Shown here: in pieces, positions 1 to 10,083 of the stretch
Layout of the letters: each line of letters starts with the position of its first letter
How positions within the stretch are numbered: position 1 is the first letter of the stretch
Source: Pyronema omphalodes
Taxonomy: Eukaryota; Ascomycota; Pezizomycetes; Pezizales; Pyronemataceae
Direction: 5' to 3'
Assembly (NCBI GenBank): GCA_024516155.1
Contig: JAJJXM010000043.1
Coordinates: forward strand, 1-64,000
Length of the DNA stretch: 64,000 bases
The notes under the pieces: model-generated
Told to the model about the DNA's origin: nothing
The model's database searches: none
The model's input: only the letters and a program-made list of their open reading frames with translations
Program-made: the position numbers and the translations under genes

Positions 1-478
1 GGTATTGCCGCCGCGGGGAGGAAGTGACACCAACAGGACAGCACCCTACGTAACAAAAACCAACCCATGCCTCTGGGTCTCCCAGCGCACCGATGTGTGC
101 ACCGACCCCGATCTGCAAGTCCTCGAGGTGGGCACAGACCTTATCCCCGCGTTCTTTTTGTTGAACATCTATAATGAACGACACCCTGATACCCATCTAT
201 ACACCCTCCCCCGCGCCCTTACACCTCTCTCCCTCCCCTGCAGGTGCATAATCACCGGTGACCTAAACGCTCACCATGCCCTGTGGAACCCCACCACACA
301 TTCCCCAAAGCGAGCCTCCGAGCTCGTAGACCTAATTGAACAGCAGAACTGGGCCCTAATCTCAGTCCCGGATGTTCCCACGAACTTCTATAACCAAGGA
401 CGGAGGTCTTCCGTGCTCGACTTAACACTGTCGTCGCCCCACATGGCGGAAGAAGTCGTTAACTGGGCGGTTGACGAC
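1..478 (+). mobile_element. LINE B fragment, ORF2 endonuclease part
   Basis: This is the 3' part of an apurinic-type (APE) endonuclease domain from a Tad1/I-type LINE ORF2. It reads openly from about position 5 to 478 and shows the motif ITGDLNAHHALW and the segment SSVLDLTLSSPHMAEEVVNWAVDDD (in two pieces of the standard fold). Its protein is closest to the LINE B copy at 35.6-36.2 kb, not to LINE A. The left end is cut by the window edge. It stops at 478, where an antisense element C copy starts, and beyond that copy the reading continues as LINE A, so this piece is the 5' half of a chimera. Assignment to LINE B rests on visible protein similarity. Confidence 0.85.
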
Positions 479-968
479 GATTTATCTATTTATTTATTTA
501 TTTATTTCTTTATTTATTTATTCAAACACGCATCCAACCTTAGGGTTATGGCGGAAACTACAATTTAAATACAATGTTAAGGACCTGGGTGTGATGCCAG
601 GTCCCCAATGGATAGGCCCCAGAGCAGTTATGAGGGTTTGGGAGTGTAGTCTCCCATCTCGTTGGGTCTCAATCCATCTCGCGTCGTCAGTTCCAGGAGC
701 CCTGTTCGCTCAGGGGCCACCACGCCGGGTCGTTCCACTCTATCCTCCACCCTTCCCCTCCCATTTTTAACCATTTTTCCGCCTTTATTTCCTCCACAAA
801 GCAAAAACAAAACCAAAGCAAAGTCAAACAGCCGCCGGGCCACCTGCGCCCCCACTCTCCTCTCCTCTCTCAACTCCCCCGCTGGTGTCTCCTGACTCTT
901 TGCCCTTCAAGACACCCGGGCCAGCCCTGCCCCTCTTCTCCTCCCCTCTCTCCCCTTCTCCCTGCTTC
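479..968 (-). mobile_element. Element C copy, 5'-truncated, LINE A-type 3' tail
   Basis: Read on the minus strand this begins in the purine-rich coding end of element C, has the shared 3'-UTR core (GGAGGAAATAAAGG then AAATGGTTAAAAATGGGAGG) and ends with the CATAACC-loop-GGTTGGATG hairpin and an (AAATA/TAAA)n tail at 479-525. The heptamer TGACGAC lies at 472-478 and again at 969-975 and looks like a target-site duplication. Both LINE A and LINE B carry this heptamer at that codon position, so the duplication may be fortuitous. It is about 490 bp and has no reverse transcriptase of its own. Confidence 0.8.
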
Positions 969-975
969 TGACGAC

Positions 976-3900
976 CTAGCTACAGGTTCAGACCACGAGG
1001 TCATCTGCTTTCAACTAACATCTCTCCACCCAGACCATACCACCGCCACCTCTACCGCCCCACGACTCAACTGGCAAAAAACGGATTGGGACACTTTTAC
1101 CAGGGAGCTAGAAACCCTCGCCAAGGCCAGTCACCCGTACTGGACACACCTCCGCGCAAACCCATCCGCAAGTAACCTAGACGAATGGGCCGCCCTCATT
1201 CGTGAGTCCATTCAAGCAGCTGCCCAAAAGGCGACACCCACCCTCACACCAACTCCCCGCTCGAAGAGGTGGTGGACGGAGGAACTAAGCACGACTCGAC
1301 GGAACATGCAGAGCGCAAGAAAGAGGTGGAAATCTACTCGCCTCCCGGCCCATCATGCACAGTACAAGCGCCTCCGAAACACCCATTACCGCAGAGTACG
1401 ACACGCAAAGGACTCATTGTGGAAAGAATACCTGGCCGCCGCAGAAGGCCCTGATGTTTGGGCCGCCTTCAGATACACAAACCCCCGGCGCGCCCAACTG
1501 ACCCCCTCAATAAAGACCCAGGTAGGTGGAGTAGACAAGGTACACGTTGATTTCGAAGGCAAAGTAAACGCCTTTCAGGCCCTTTTCCCACCCCCCCCCC
1601 CCCCGCTGCCTCTCCGACTCAAATCCCCGCCACACACCCCATTATCCCCTGGCACACATTCACCCCCGAAGAAATAAGCCACGCTATTTACTCCTCCTCC
1701 CCCAAGAAAGCCCCCGGTCCTGACATGATAACGTTCGCATGCCTAAGGAGAGCCTACGATGCAATCCCCAAGGTGTTCGATGCGCTGTATGCAAGGCTAG
1801 GTGACAATGGATACCACCCAAGGTGCTGGTATGAAGCAACGACGGTGGTTATCCCGAAACCGAATAAACCTGACTACAGCGCAGTTAAGGCCTATCGACC
1901 CATCGCGTTGCTGAACTGCATGGGAAAAGTCTTGGAAAAACTTATGGCAACCCGGCTCAGCCTTATGGCGGAGTCACACAACATACTGCATGCAGACCAG
2001 ATAGGCGGGCGCCCCAAATGCTTGGCTATCGACGCTGCAATGGCCCTAACGCACGAGGTCGAAGCGAATGCGGGGCGCCGCATGGTGACCTCCGCGCTAT
2101 TTTTAGATGTGCGAGGAGCCTTCGACAATGTCTCCTCCGCGCGCCTCCTCACGACAATGCGTACACTGGGCTGCCCAACCGCAGTTGTCTCCTGGTGTTC
2201 GACTTTCCTAAACGACAGGACAGCAGCCCTATCATTCGACGGACGAACGGACATACAGCGACCTATTAGGACGGGCATCCCCCAAGGTTCCCCGGCGTCC
2301 CCCATTCTCTTCCTCATCTACCTGCACCCTCTATTCGACAAATTACAAACGACTCACCCCACGTTATGGACCCCGAGCTACATGGACGACGTAGCTCTCA
2401 TTGCACACGGGCGTACCAGAGGAGAGAATGCCCGCGAACTGGAAGTCGCGGCTCGCACTGCCTTCGAATGGGCCCGAACAAATGCTGTAGCATTCGACGA
2501 TTCGAAATCGGAGCTGCTACACTTTCACCGCTCCCGCACAGACACACTCACCGACGCCATAAACGTACGCTTGCCAAACGGAACCATCATTGCCCCAGGG
2601 ACGAAAGGAGGACGGACGGACATGGTTCGGTGGATTGGGATATATTTTGACAGAAAACTCTCCTTCTCATATCATGTAAAAACGAGACAGACGGCCGCCG
2701 CTAGGTCCCTCAACGCCCTCCGAAGCCTTGTCCATCACGAAACAGGTTTGTCCCCGTCTGCGACGAGAACACTTTACATAGCGTGTGTGCTGTCTAGGTC
2801 TGACTTTGGTTCCGAGATCTCGTGGACGGGGCAAAAAAGCCTCGCCAATTTACTACAAACGCAACAAAACTCTGCCCTCCGCCGAATTCTGAACGCTTTC
2901 GCCTCGACGCCAATCTTAGCCCTACACAACGAAGCAGCTATCCCCCCGTTTTCAGTCCGCCTACACCACCGCACTCGCAAATACGTCCTCCGTCTCCTCT
3001 CTCTCCCCCCCAATCACCCCGTCGTCAGACGCTGCCCCTCCTCCTTCCCCATTCCCGATCACTTCCACTCCTCCATCTGCAGCCCATACGAGTATGACTA
3101 TCAATGGCAGTCACCAGGCACGGCCCCCTCCCGTCTCGTCACTATGCTCCGCTCCGTCAGCAAGTGGGTGCTACCTGACGACATCATCGAAAACACATCG
3201 CAACCCAATCCTGCCCCATGGGAGCGCCCCCGCCTCAAAATCAACATCACCTCCCTCCCGAAGCCAGAGGCGGCTACAGCATACACAACACTGCTCCAGA
3301 CCCTCCGCGCAGACCCCCGCAACATTGTCGCATACACTGACGGTTCACAACTAAATGGAAGAACCGGAGCGGGATATTGCATCACCAACAGTCTACCTCG
3401 CCGAGTTGAAGAACTCATCCCAATGGGCGATACAACCGAAGTATTTGACGCTGAGCTTAGAGCGATACACGACTGCCTTACGACCTGCCAGGAAACTATC
3501 ACCCTCAACAGACACACCCGCCGCAAAATACACATTTTCACAGACAATCAAGCAGCCATCCTCCGCGCCTCCCGCTCCTCCTACGGTCCCGGCCAAGAAC
3601 TGGCCCTCTCGATCCTCACGACGGTGTCCGCTCTTCACCGATCCGGATCGTCCGTAACACTACATTGGGTCCCCGGCCACACAGACATCCCCGGGAACGA
3701 CACAGCCGACCTCCTGGCAAAAACAGCTACCTTTCTGAATACCACCACGCCTCCCCCGATTTCCCTCTCCTGGGTTAGACGCCAGGTACGAGAACAATAT
3801 GTTACCGACTGGGTGAACTGGTACTCTTCATCACCGAAGCCCAAGACGTACGACGCCCCCCACCGCAAAAGACTCGACAACGCATACACTACCGTCCCGC

Positions 3901-4322
3901 GAAAGATATCGACGGCCATACTGGGACTCCGCACAGGCCATGGCTATTTTTTGGACCGCCTAGCACACCCCCCCACCGCCAAATACCCCTCCCGCTCCTG
4001 TCATTGCCCACAACATCCCCCACAGACCCCCAAACACCTAATCCTCTCCTGCCCGGACTTTAACACACAGCGGACTGAACTACGCCATACACTACACATC
4101 CCCCGACGACGCCATCTGACTCTCTCCACGATATTGTATACGACCGCCGGCACGAAATCTCTGTCCACCATGATCTCGGACACCAAGGTGGCGACCGCCG
4201 AATGGGCACACGCGAAGTTGAGTACTCACCCCGCAGAAAAGGACACCCCTCGTACACTGACCACAGGCTGGGGGACGCTGCTGGACCTAACGGACGAGCA
4301 CGCGGAAACCCGCGATAACTAA
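976..4322 (+). pseudogene. LINE A ORF2 pseudogene (EN end, RT, RNase H)
   Basis: This encodes the end of the endonuclease (GSDHEV), the reverse transcriptase with LDVRGAFDNV, GIPQGSPASP and the catalytic box YMDDVAL near 2,380, then RNase H (AYTDGSQ near 3,335; HWVPGHTDIPGNDTADLL near 3,665) and a C-terminal cysteine/histidine cluster. The reading is in one frame from 976 to about 1590, shifts at a run of 15 C bases (1590-1604) that codes for a proline linker, and is then open in another frame to 4322. The one visible lesion is this C-run shift. It also lacks the 5' part of ORF2 of its own family. The family's job is target-primed reverse transcription in the nucleus. Confidence 0.88.
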
Positions 4323-5080
4323 TGAACAAAAAAAAAAAAAAAAAAACAAAATAAAAAAAAAAAAAAAACATAATAAAATAATGGGAATGACGACGGGAGG
4401 AAGGGCACGCGAGAGGGAGGAGACACAGGGGATGAGGAGCGAGGCAGAGGGGGCAGGAGGAACACCGGGGGGACGAGGAGGGGTTACTTTTCCTGTTTTC
4501 TTTTGTTTCTTTGGGGGGAGGTCAAGGGGAACGTGAGATGGGCGGGGAGGCGAAGATGAAAGGCGCGCGGGAAAGGAGATCGGAGACGGTGACGAGTGAG
4601 AGGTGATGATGCGCGGAGGTAGAGAAGGAGAAGAGGCGCGGACGGGAGGGAGCAGCGGGGAGGGATGAGAGGGGGAGAGCAGAGGAGTTGAGGACGCGGA
4701 CGGAGAGAGGGGAGAGAGGGGAGGCGCGGGAGCGGTGGCCCGCAGGAGTTACGTTTTCTTTTGTCCTGTTTTTGCTTTGCGGTGGAAATAAAGGCGGCAA
4801 AATGGTTAAAAATGGGAGGGGAAGGGTGGAGGAAATGGGGGATCGACCCGGCGAGGTGGCCTCCGAGCGCACAGGGCTCCTTGGATCTGACGACGCTAGA
4901 TGAAAAACTGCACGGCGAGACTTTGGAGACTACACTCCCACCCACATAGACAGCTCTGGGGCTTACCCAGTGGGGACCTGGCATCACCCCCAGGTCCTCA
5001 ACATTGTATTTAATTTGTAGATTCCGCCATAACCTTACGGTTGGATGCGTGTATGAATAAATAAATAAATAAATAAATAA
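4323..5080 (+). other. LINE A 3' UTR and tail
   Basis: This non-coding region contains an A-rich tract directly after the stop, about 400 bp of purine-rich sequence, then a roughly 300-bp block shared with element C copy 3 and with the other LINE A copies. The block ends in a short hairpin (arms CATAACC and GGTT-GG-ATG) before the (AAATA)n tail. I infer the hairpin is the reverse-transcriptase recognition element, because it is the part that element C shares. Confidence 0.8.
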
Positions 5081-5290
5081 GAAGACAGTTGGCACCCAAA
5101 CACCACATGGCAACAGCGACCCCCCCCCCCCCTGCATTCTCAACAACGAGCAGCGAAACCCCCGGTTTTCTCATCGGATTCGGATTCGCAGCACTCTGTT
5201 ACGTTATTCTCTGAATTTTCAGGGAATTCTACGTTGTTTTTGTTGACTTTTGTCGCAAAATCAGAGTTATCACGAGTTTTGGCTTACCCC

Positions 5291-6784
5291 ACCTCACGAA
5301 ATGTCGCCAAAACAACGACAGAACCACGCCCAACGATCGAAACGGTCCGAAAACGCGTACAATGCCCTAGCCGACCTTCCTCACGATGGATCTACTCTTA
5401 CTTCGGATGGAAGAGACGGAAAAGCTGATGAAGTTGATGGAAACTTCACTGGAAAGCCCTTCCAGAGCGTGGTCTTGGCAGGATCACCAGTTCCTTCGGC
5501 TTCAACATCGCAGCAACAGGCGACAACTGAACACAGCCGGTTCAGTAACTACCGTCGCTCGTGTGTATCTGCGATCAATGGGGCAGTCGCAGTTGATGAC
5601 AACTATGTCACTCTAGATCAACTGTTGAGAGACAGCTACGCTGAACTCACTGGAGCCAGCTTCCTGGGGATACAACAGATCCACCGGGACACACAGCGAC
5701 GCTTCAATACCCTCGATGACACCATACGCAACAACAGCGATGAGATGCGCCACAGATTCGACGTCATGATGTCGAAATTCAGCATTCTGCTGGACGAAAA
5801 CACGAAGCTGCGCGCAGCATACAACTGTACACAGGCTGAAACAGCGGCTCTCCAGGCTGCTGTAGACACTCTGACGAAAACAATCGACCAACAGCAAGAA
5901 GTCATTTCGGCGACCCCCTCACCGAACCTCACGGCCTCTTCCTCAGCGATGGCAGAGATGACTATGCAACTGTCCGTCATCCAACATGACATTCAGGATG
6001 TCCTGGACGCTGTCCGCAAGCCTCCTGGCAAGAGAAAACCTCACGAAATGCCGCCAGAACAACGACAGAACAACGCCCAACAATCGAAACGGTCCGAAAA
6101 GGCGTACAATGTTCTAGCCGACCTTCCTCATGATGGATCTACTCGTACTTTTGATGGAAGAGATGGTAAAGTTGATGAAGTTAATGGAAACTTCGCTGGC
6201 AAGCCCTTCCAGAGCGTGGTCTTGACAGGAACACCAGTGCCTTTGGCTTCAACAAACCAGCAGCAAGCGACACCTGAGCACAACCGGTTCAGAGACTTTC
6301 GCCGCGATCTGGTTACTGCTATGCGGGACGTTATTGAAAAAGACGACAACGATAGCAGCTTGAGCGCCCTATTCTGTGAACATGAACCGCTTTTCATGGG
6401 AGGAAGTTTCCGGGGATACAACAGATCCACCGGTACACACAGCGATGCTTCAATACCCTCGATGAATCCATCCACAACAACAGCGATGCGATACACTGCA
6501 GATTTGACGTCATGATGACCAAATTCCACGATCTGCTCGGCCAAAACGAGATGCTGTGCGCAGCATACGTCTCTGCACAGGCAGAAACAGCAGCTCTCCA
6601 GGCTGCTGTGGCCGCCCTGACGTAGAAAATCGACGAACAGCAACAAGTCATTTCGGCGCCCCCCTCACCGAACCTCACGGCCTCTTCCTCAGCGATGGAA
6701 GAGATGACTATGCAACTTTCCATCGTCCAACATGATATTCAGGATGTCCTGGACGCTGCTCGCAGCCCTCCTGGCAAGAGAAAG
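5291..6784 (+). repeat. 747-bp tandem duplication inside element C ORF
   Basis: Two adjacent units start with ACCTCACGAAATG (5291 and 6038) and end with CCTCCTGGCAAGAGAAA (near 6,030 and 6,780). The period of 747 is a multiple of three, so the duplication itself kept the frame. The units have diverged by many substitutions, so it is not recent. Confidence 0.88.
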
Positions 6785-7501
6785 CGAAGGGGAAGCGACC
6801 AGAATACCGAACCCACCTCACCGACAAACAGAAGACCGGTGAAGCACAAACCGAGAGCTGCATCACCGGTGCGAAGCCTGATGCACTCGAAACATGCGAC
6901 TACCGCCGCCCAGGACAAGCTTGATGCCCTCAAGCCTATGTCCCACCTACCTCTCCTCGCAATCATGTCGACCGAAGCGACACCGGAACCTCACCCTGAC
7001 AGTTCATCTGCTCAGGACACACCTCTACCCGATGCCCCAAGCACTGCACCTGCTGAGGCCAACGGATGGAAGACTGTGGAGGCGAAGGCTACACAGAGGA
7101 AGAAGCAGAAAGCCAAGGAGACGACACCTACGGCAGCGCCACACAGCAAGACCCCTACAACAAAGAATGGTGGCCGGGGAAAGAATACCCACCAACCCAG
7201 AACGACAACCTCCTCTGCAAAGAAGACTTGGGCAGAAGTCATCAAGAGCGGAGGCATCAACGTCCAGATTGTGCTTGGGAATGGCAATCTTGGACTTACG
7301 ACACCACCGACAAGAAGGGGAGAGAGGCGAGGGAGAGCAGCGAGAAGGCTGAGGAAGAAGGAAGGAGAAGGCGAGAGAGGGGAGGAGAAGAGGGGCAGGG
7401 CAGGCCCGGGTGTCTCAAAGGGCAAAGAGTCAGGAGACACCGGCGGAGGAGGTGAGAGAGGAGGGGAGAGTGGGGGCACGGGCGGCCCGGCGGCTGTTTA
7501 A
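5301..7501 (+). pseudogene. Element C ORF1-like protein (broken)
   Basis: This resembles fungal LINE ORF1 proteins: a coiled-coil-like stretch (around 5,690-5,900), Pro/Ser-rich linkers, a basic KRKRR segment (6775-6790), the block KKTWAEVIKSGG near 7,225, and a long Arg/Gly/Glu-rich C terminus ending GGPAAV and a stop at 7499-7501. The first ATG is at 5301; upstream in-frame codons start with TTG. A 747-bp in-frame tandem duplication (5291-6037 and 6038-6784) doubles the N-terminal half. The second unit has a 1-bp deletion near 6,405 and a TAG near 6,623 that break it. No CCHC knuckles are visible. Function (RNA binding) is inferred from the family. Confidence 0.6.
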
Positions 7502-7842
7502 CTTTGCTTTGGTTTCGTTTTTGCTTTGTGGAGGAAATAAAGGAGGAAAAATGGTTAAAAATGGGAGGGGAAGGGAGGAGGAAAGAGAGGACACCCGGCG
7601 CGGTGGCCTCTGTGCGAACAGGGCACTGGAACAGCAGACACGGTTGGACAACAGGACCAACGAAGTAATAGTGGGGACAGGACCACAAAATCACAGCCTA
7701 AGGGAGGATCAGCGGAGGTAGAGACGGGACTTTGTTTTGTTTTTGCTTTTGACTTTCCATGTACTATAAACCTGTACCCTCGTCATAACCAATAAGGTTG
7801 CATACGAGTAATGAATAAACAAACAAACAAACAAACAAACAA

Positions 7843-8362
7843 GAAGGGGAGAGAGGCGAGGGGGAGCAGCGAGAAGGCTGAGGAAGAAGGACGGAGAAGG
7901 GGAGAGAGGGGAGGAGAAGAGGGGCAGGGCGGGCCCGGGTGTCTCAAAGGGCAAAGAGTCAGGAGACACCAGCGGTGGAGGTGAGAGAGGAGAGGAGAGT
8001 GGGGGCATGGGTGGCCCGGTGGCTGTTTAACTTTGCTTTGGTTTTGTTTTGCTTTGTGGAGGAAATAAAGGCGGGAAGATGGTGAAAAATGGGAGGGGAA
8101 GGGAGGTGGAAAGGCAGGAGCCCGGCGAGGTGGCCTCTGTGCAACCAGGGCACTTGAACAAGCGACGCGATATGGACAACACACCCCGGTATTAACAGTG
8201 GGGACAGACCCCACAACAATGCAGCGCAGGGAGGAGGAAAAGGGCGGAGGTGGAGACAGGGGTTTTTGCTTTTGCGTTTCCTTTTCTTTCTTTCTTTGTA
8301 TTTATCTGTCTCTTCTCATAACCTTAAGGTAGCAAACAAGTAATGAGAAAACAAACAACAAA
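7843..8362 (+). mobile_element. Element C copy 2, 5'-truncated, LINE B-type tail
   Basis: This starts with GAAGGGGAGAGAGGCGAG, the same position in element C as base 7315, directly after the CAAA tail of the preceding copy. It contains the Arg/Gly/Glu-rich coding end (stop near 8,029), the shared 3'-UTR core and the LINE B-type terminus (CATAACCTTAAGGTAGCAAACAAGTAATGAG, in two parts, then CAAA repeats). The last ~320 bp align by eye with the LINE B 3' UTR at 39.96-40.28 kb. A shared ACAA at the junction hints at microhomology between tail and element. Confidence 0.75.
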
Positions 8363-9056
8363 CAAACCAAACAGACCCCTACAATGAAAAATGGTGGAAG
8401 GGGAAAGAATACCCACCAACCCAGACAGACAACCCCCTCCGCAAAGAACACTTGGGCAGAGGTCGTCAAGAGCGGAGGCATCAACGCCCAGATTTTGTTT
8501 GGGAATGGCAATCTTGAACTTACGACACCATCGACAAGAAGGGGAGAGAGGCGAGGCGGGGCAGCGAGATGGCTGAGGAAGAAGGAGGGAGAAGGGGAGA
8601 GAGGAGAGGAGAGGAGGGGCGGGGCTGGCCCGGGTGTCTCAAAGGGCAAAGAGTCAGGAGACACCAGCGGAGGAGTTGAGAGAGGAGAGGAGAGTGGGGG
8701 CGCAGGTGGCCCGGCGGCTGTTTAACTTTGCTTTGGTTTTGTTTTTGCTTTGTGGAGGAAATAAAGGCGGACAAATGGTTAAAAATGGGAGGGGAAGGGT
8801 GGAGGAAATGGGGAATCGACCCGGCGAGGTTGCCTCTGAGCGCACAGGGCTCCTTGGATCTGACGACGCTAGATGAAAAACTGCACGGTGAGACTTGGGA
8901 GACTACACTCCCACCCACATTGACAGCTCTGGGGCTTACCCAGTGGGGACCTGGCATCACCCCCAGGTTCTTAACATTGGATTCAATTTGTAGATTCCGC
9001 CATAACCTTACGGTTGGATGCGTGTATGAATAAATAAATAAATAAATAAATAAATA
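8363..9056 (+). mobile_element. Element C copy 3, 5'-truncated, LINE A-type tail
   Basis: The first 170 bp (8363-8533) repeat the end of the element C ORF (compare 7145-7315), and the ORF continues without a break through the purine-rich part to the same GGPAAV stop at 8723-8725. The 3' half (from about 8,735) matches the LINE A 3' UTR, including the CCATAACCTTACGGTTGGATG hairpin (near 9,000-9,020) and the (AAATA)n tail (9027-9056). This copy and copies 1 and 2 thus carry the same coding end on two different LINE 3' ends. Confidence 0.78.
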
Positions 9057-9058
9057 AG

Positions 9059-9340
9059 ATGACGATTGGGGGGACTGAGTTGGCAAAGGATGGGAAGGTA
9101 GCGTCCTCAGGGAAGAGGAAGCGGAATGATGAAGATAATGAAGAAGGGCAAGAGCAGGAAAAGCCCAAGGAAGCCAAGAAGGCAAAGACTGCTGCAGTAA
9201 GGCAAGATGAGGAAGACACTCATATGTCTGATGCGCAACCAAGGATTTGGGAATTGGAGGCTGAGGACAATATGCATTCGGATTTTCAAAGTCCTCTAGG
9301 GAGGCGTCACCCGAGCAGGAAATATATGAAGACGCAATAA
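9059..9340 (+). pseudogene. gypsy-2 gag, C-terminal remnant
   Basis: About 93 residues of a Lys/Glu/Asp-rich segment end at TAA 9338-9340. The pol frame overlaps it from about 9,265 in the -1 frame, the usual gag/pol arrangement. No CCHC knuckle is visible here; the knuckle and capsid would be upstream. Identity as gag is inferred from position only. Confidence 0.45.
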
Positions 9341-10083
9341 TTGTGAAATGCGCAGGAACAAAAAGACAAACAATGGACAGCCTTGAGTCGACTAGGACTC
9401 AGAGTCGACGATTGAACAAGGGAGATGCTATTCCAGGACCTAGGGAATCAGCTCCAACTCCTCCTCACCATGGACCAAGACCAATAATCAATATGGTTCT
9501 CAAGTGGTCCAAGAATCAGCAATGCACAGTTAGAGTCCTCTTTGATACAGGCTCTACTGCTGCCCTCCTGGACAAAGAGTTTGTCCACAAGTTCAAAATT
9601 CCAACCGTCAAAAGAGACACCCCCCTCCAAATTCGCAACTTTAACAATGAAATAGTTGCTGGAGCAGGAGTATTCTTTACAGTTCCATTCATGTTGCAGC
9701 ATGAGAACCACTTTGCTGCAGAGTCATTTAAAGTCGCTCCACTAGATAGCGACTGCGATGCTATCCTTCCATACTCGTGGATGGCTCAACATCAGCCTTG
9801 CGACCTCTGGGGAGATCAGAACCAGATCACATTCACCTCCTCACGCTGCAAAGAGAAGTGCACTAAGGCGCAAGCCAGTACCTTCTTCCTCCAGGTTGAC
9901 AGACATGTACTCGACCACCCAGAAGCCTTAGTTTTAGGCCATATCTCATCAGTATCCACCACAGAAGAACTATCAGAGGCACTTCAACAGGTCCACCACA
10001 GAAGAACTATCAGAGGCACTTCAACAGGTCCCTCAGAAGTTTCGTGGTTGGATCAATATAATGACAAAGGAAGCAGCAGATAG
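9265..10083 (+). pseudogene. gypsy-2 protease region
   Basis: This is a retropepsin-like domain with the active site FDTGSTAALL (near 9,541) and the DAILPYSWM segment that usually follows. It would process the gag-pol polyprotein. The frame ends at 10,083 because a 37-bp tandem duplication (9955-9991 and 9992-10028) pushed the downstream reading by one base. The reverse transcriptase continues in the next frame from the second repeat unit. Confidence 0.75.
9955..10028 (+). repeat. 37-bp perfect tandem duplication
   Basis: The unit TCCACCACAGAAG...CAACAGG occurs at 9955-9991 and at 9992-10028 without differences. Since 37 is not a multiple of three it moves pol from the protease frame to the RT frame. 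It is therefore a post-insertion lesion, not a programmed shift. Confidence 0.93.

Larger units (their letters stand above)
969..5080 (+). mobile_element. LINE A copy 1 (5'-incomplete)
   Basis: This is a Tad1/I-type non-LTR retrotransposon copy. It begins mid-ORF2 at the element C junction and runs through the ORF2 stop (4320-4322), an A-rich tract (4326-4382), a purine-rich 3' UTR and the terminal CATAACCTTACGGTTGGATG hairpin (5028-5048), ending in an (AAATA)n tail at 5055-5080. The 3' UTR is nearly the same as that of the outer LINE A copy (26.3-27.1 kb). The sequence just after the tail (5081 onward) is already element C flank. Confidence 0.9.
5093..7842 (+). mobile_element. Element C, longest copy (ORF1-only LINE-like element)
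   Basis: The 5' head (ACACCAC, GCAACAGCGACCC, C-run, TGCATT, 5102-5140) resembles the 5' heads of LINE A and LINE B. It is followed by one long, now broken ORF (5301-7501), a 3' UTR with the shared GGAGGAAATAAAGG core and a LINE B-type end (CATAACC...GGTTGCATACGAGTAATG, tail of CAAA repeats 7816-7842). There is no endonuclease or reverse transcriptase between ORF and tail, so it must be mobilised in trans. The 5' boundary is an estimate: the flank GAAGACAGTTGG (5081-5092) resembles GATGACGATTGG (9057-9068) at 9 of 12 positions. Confidence 0.65.

Noticed and set aside
479..968. tRNA- or 5S-derived SINE
   Set aside because: The 5' part has no A or B box pattern and is the end of a protein-coding frame in longer copies.
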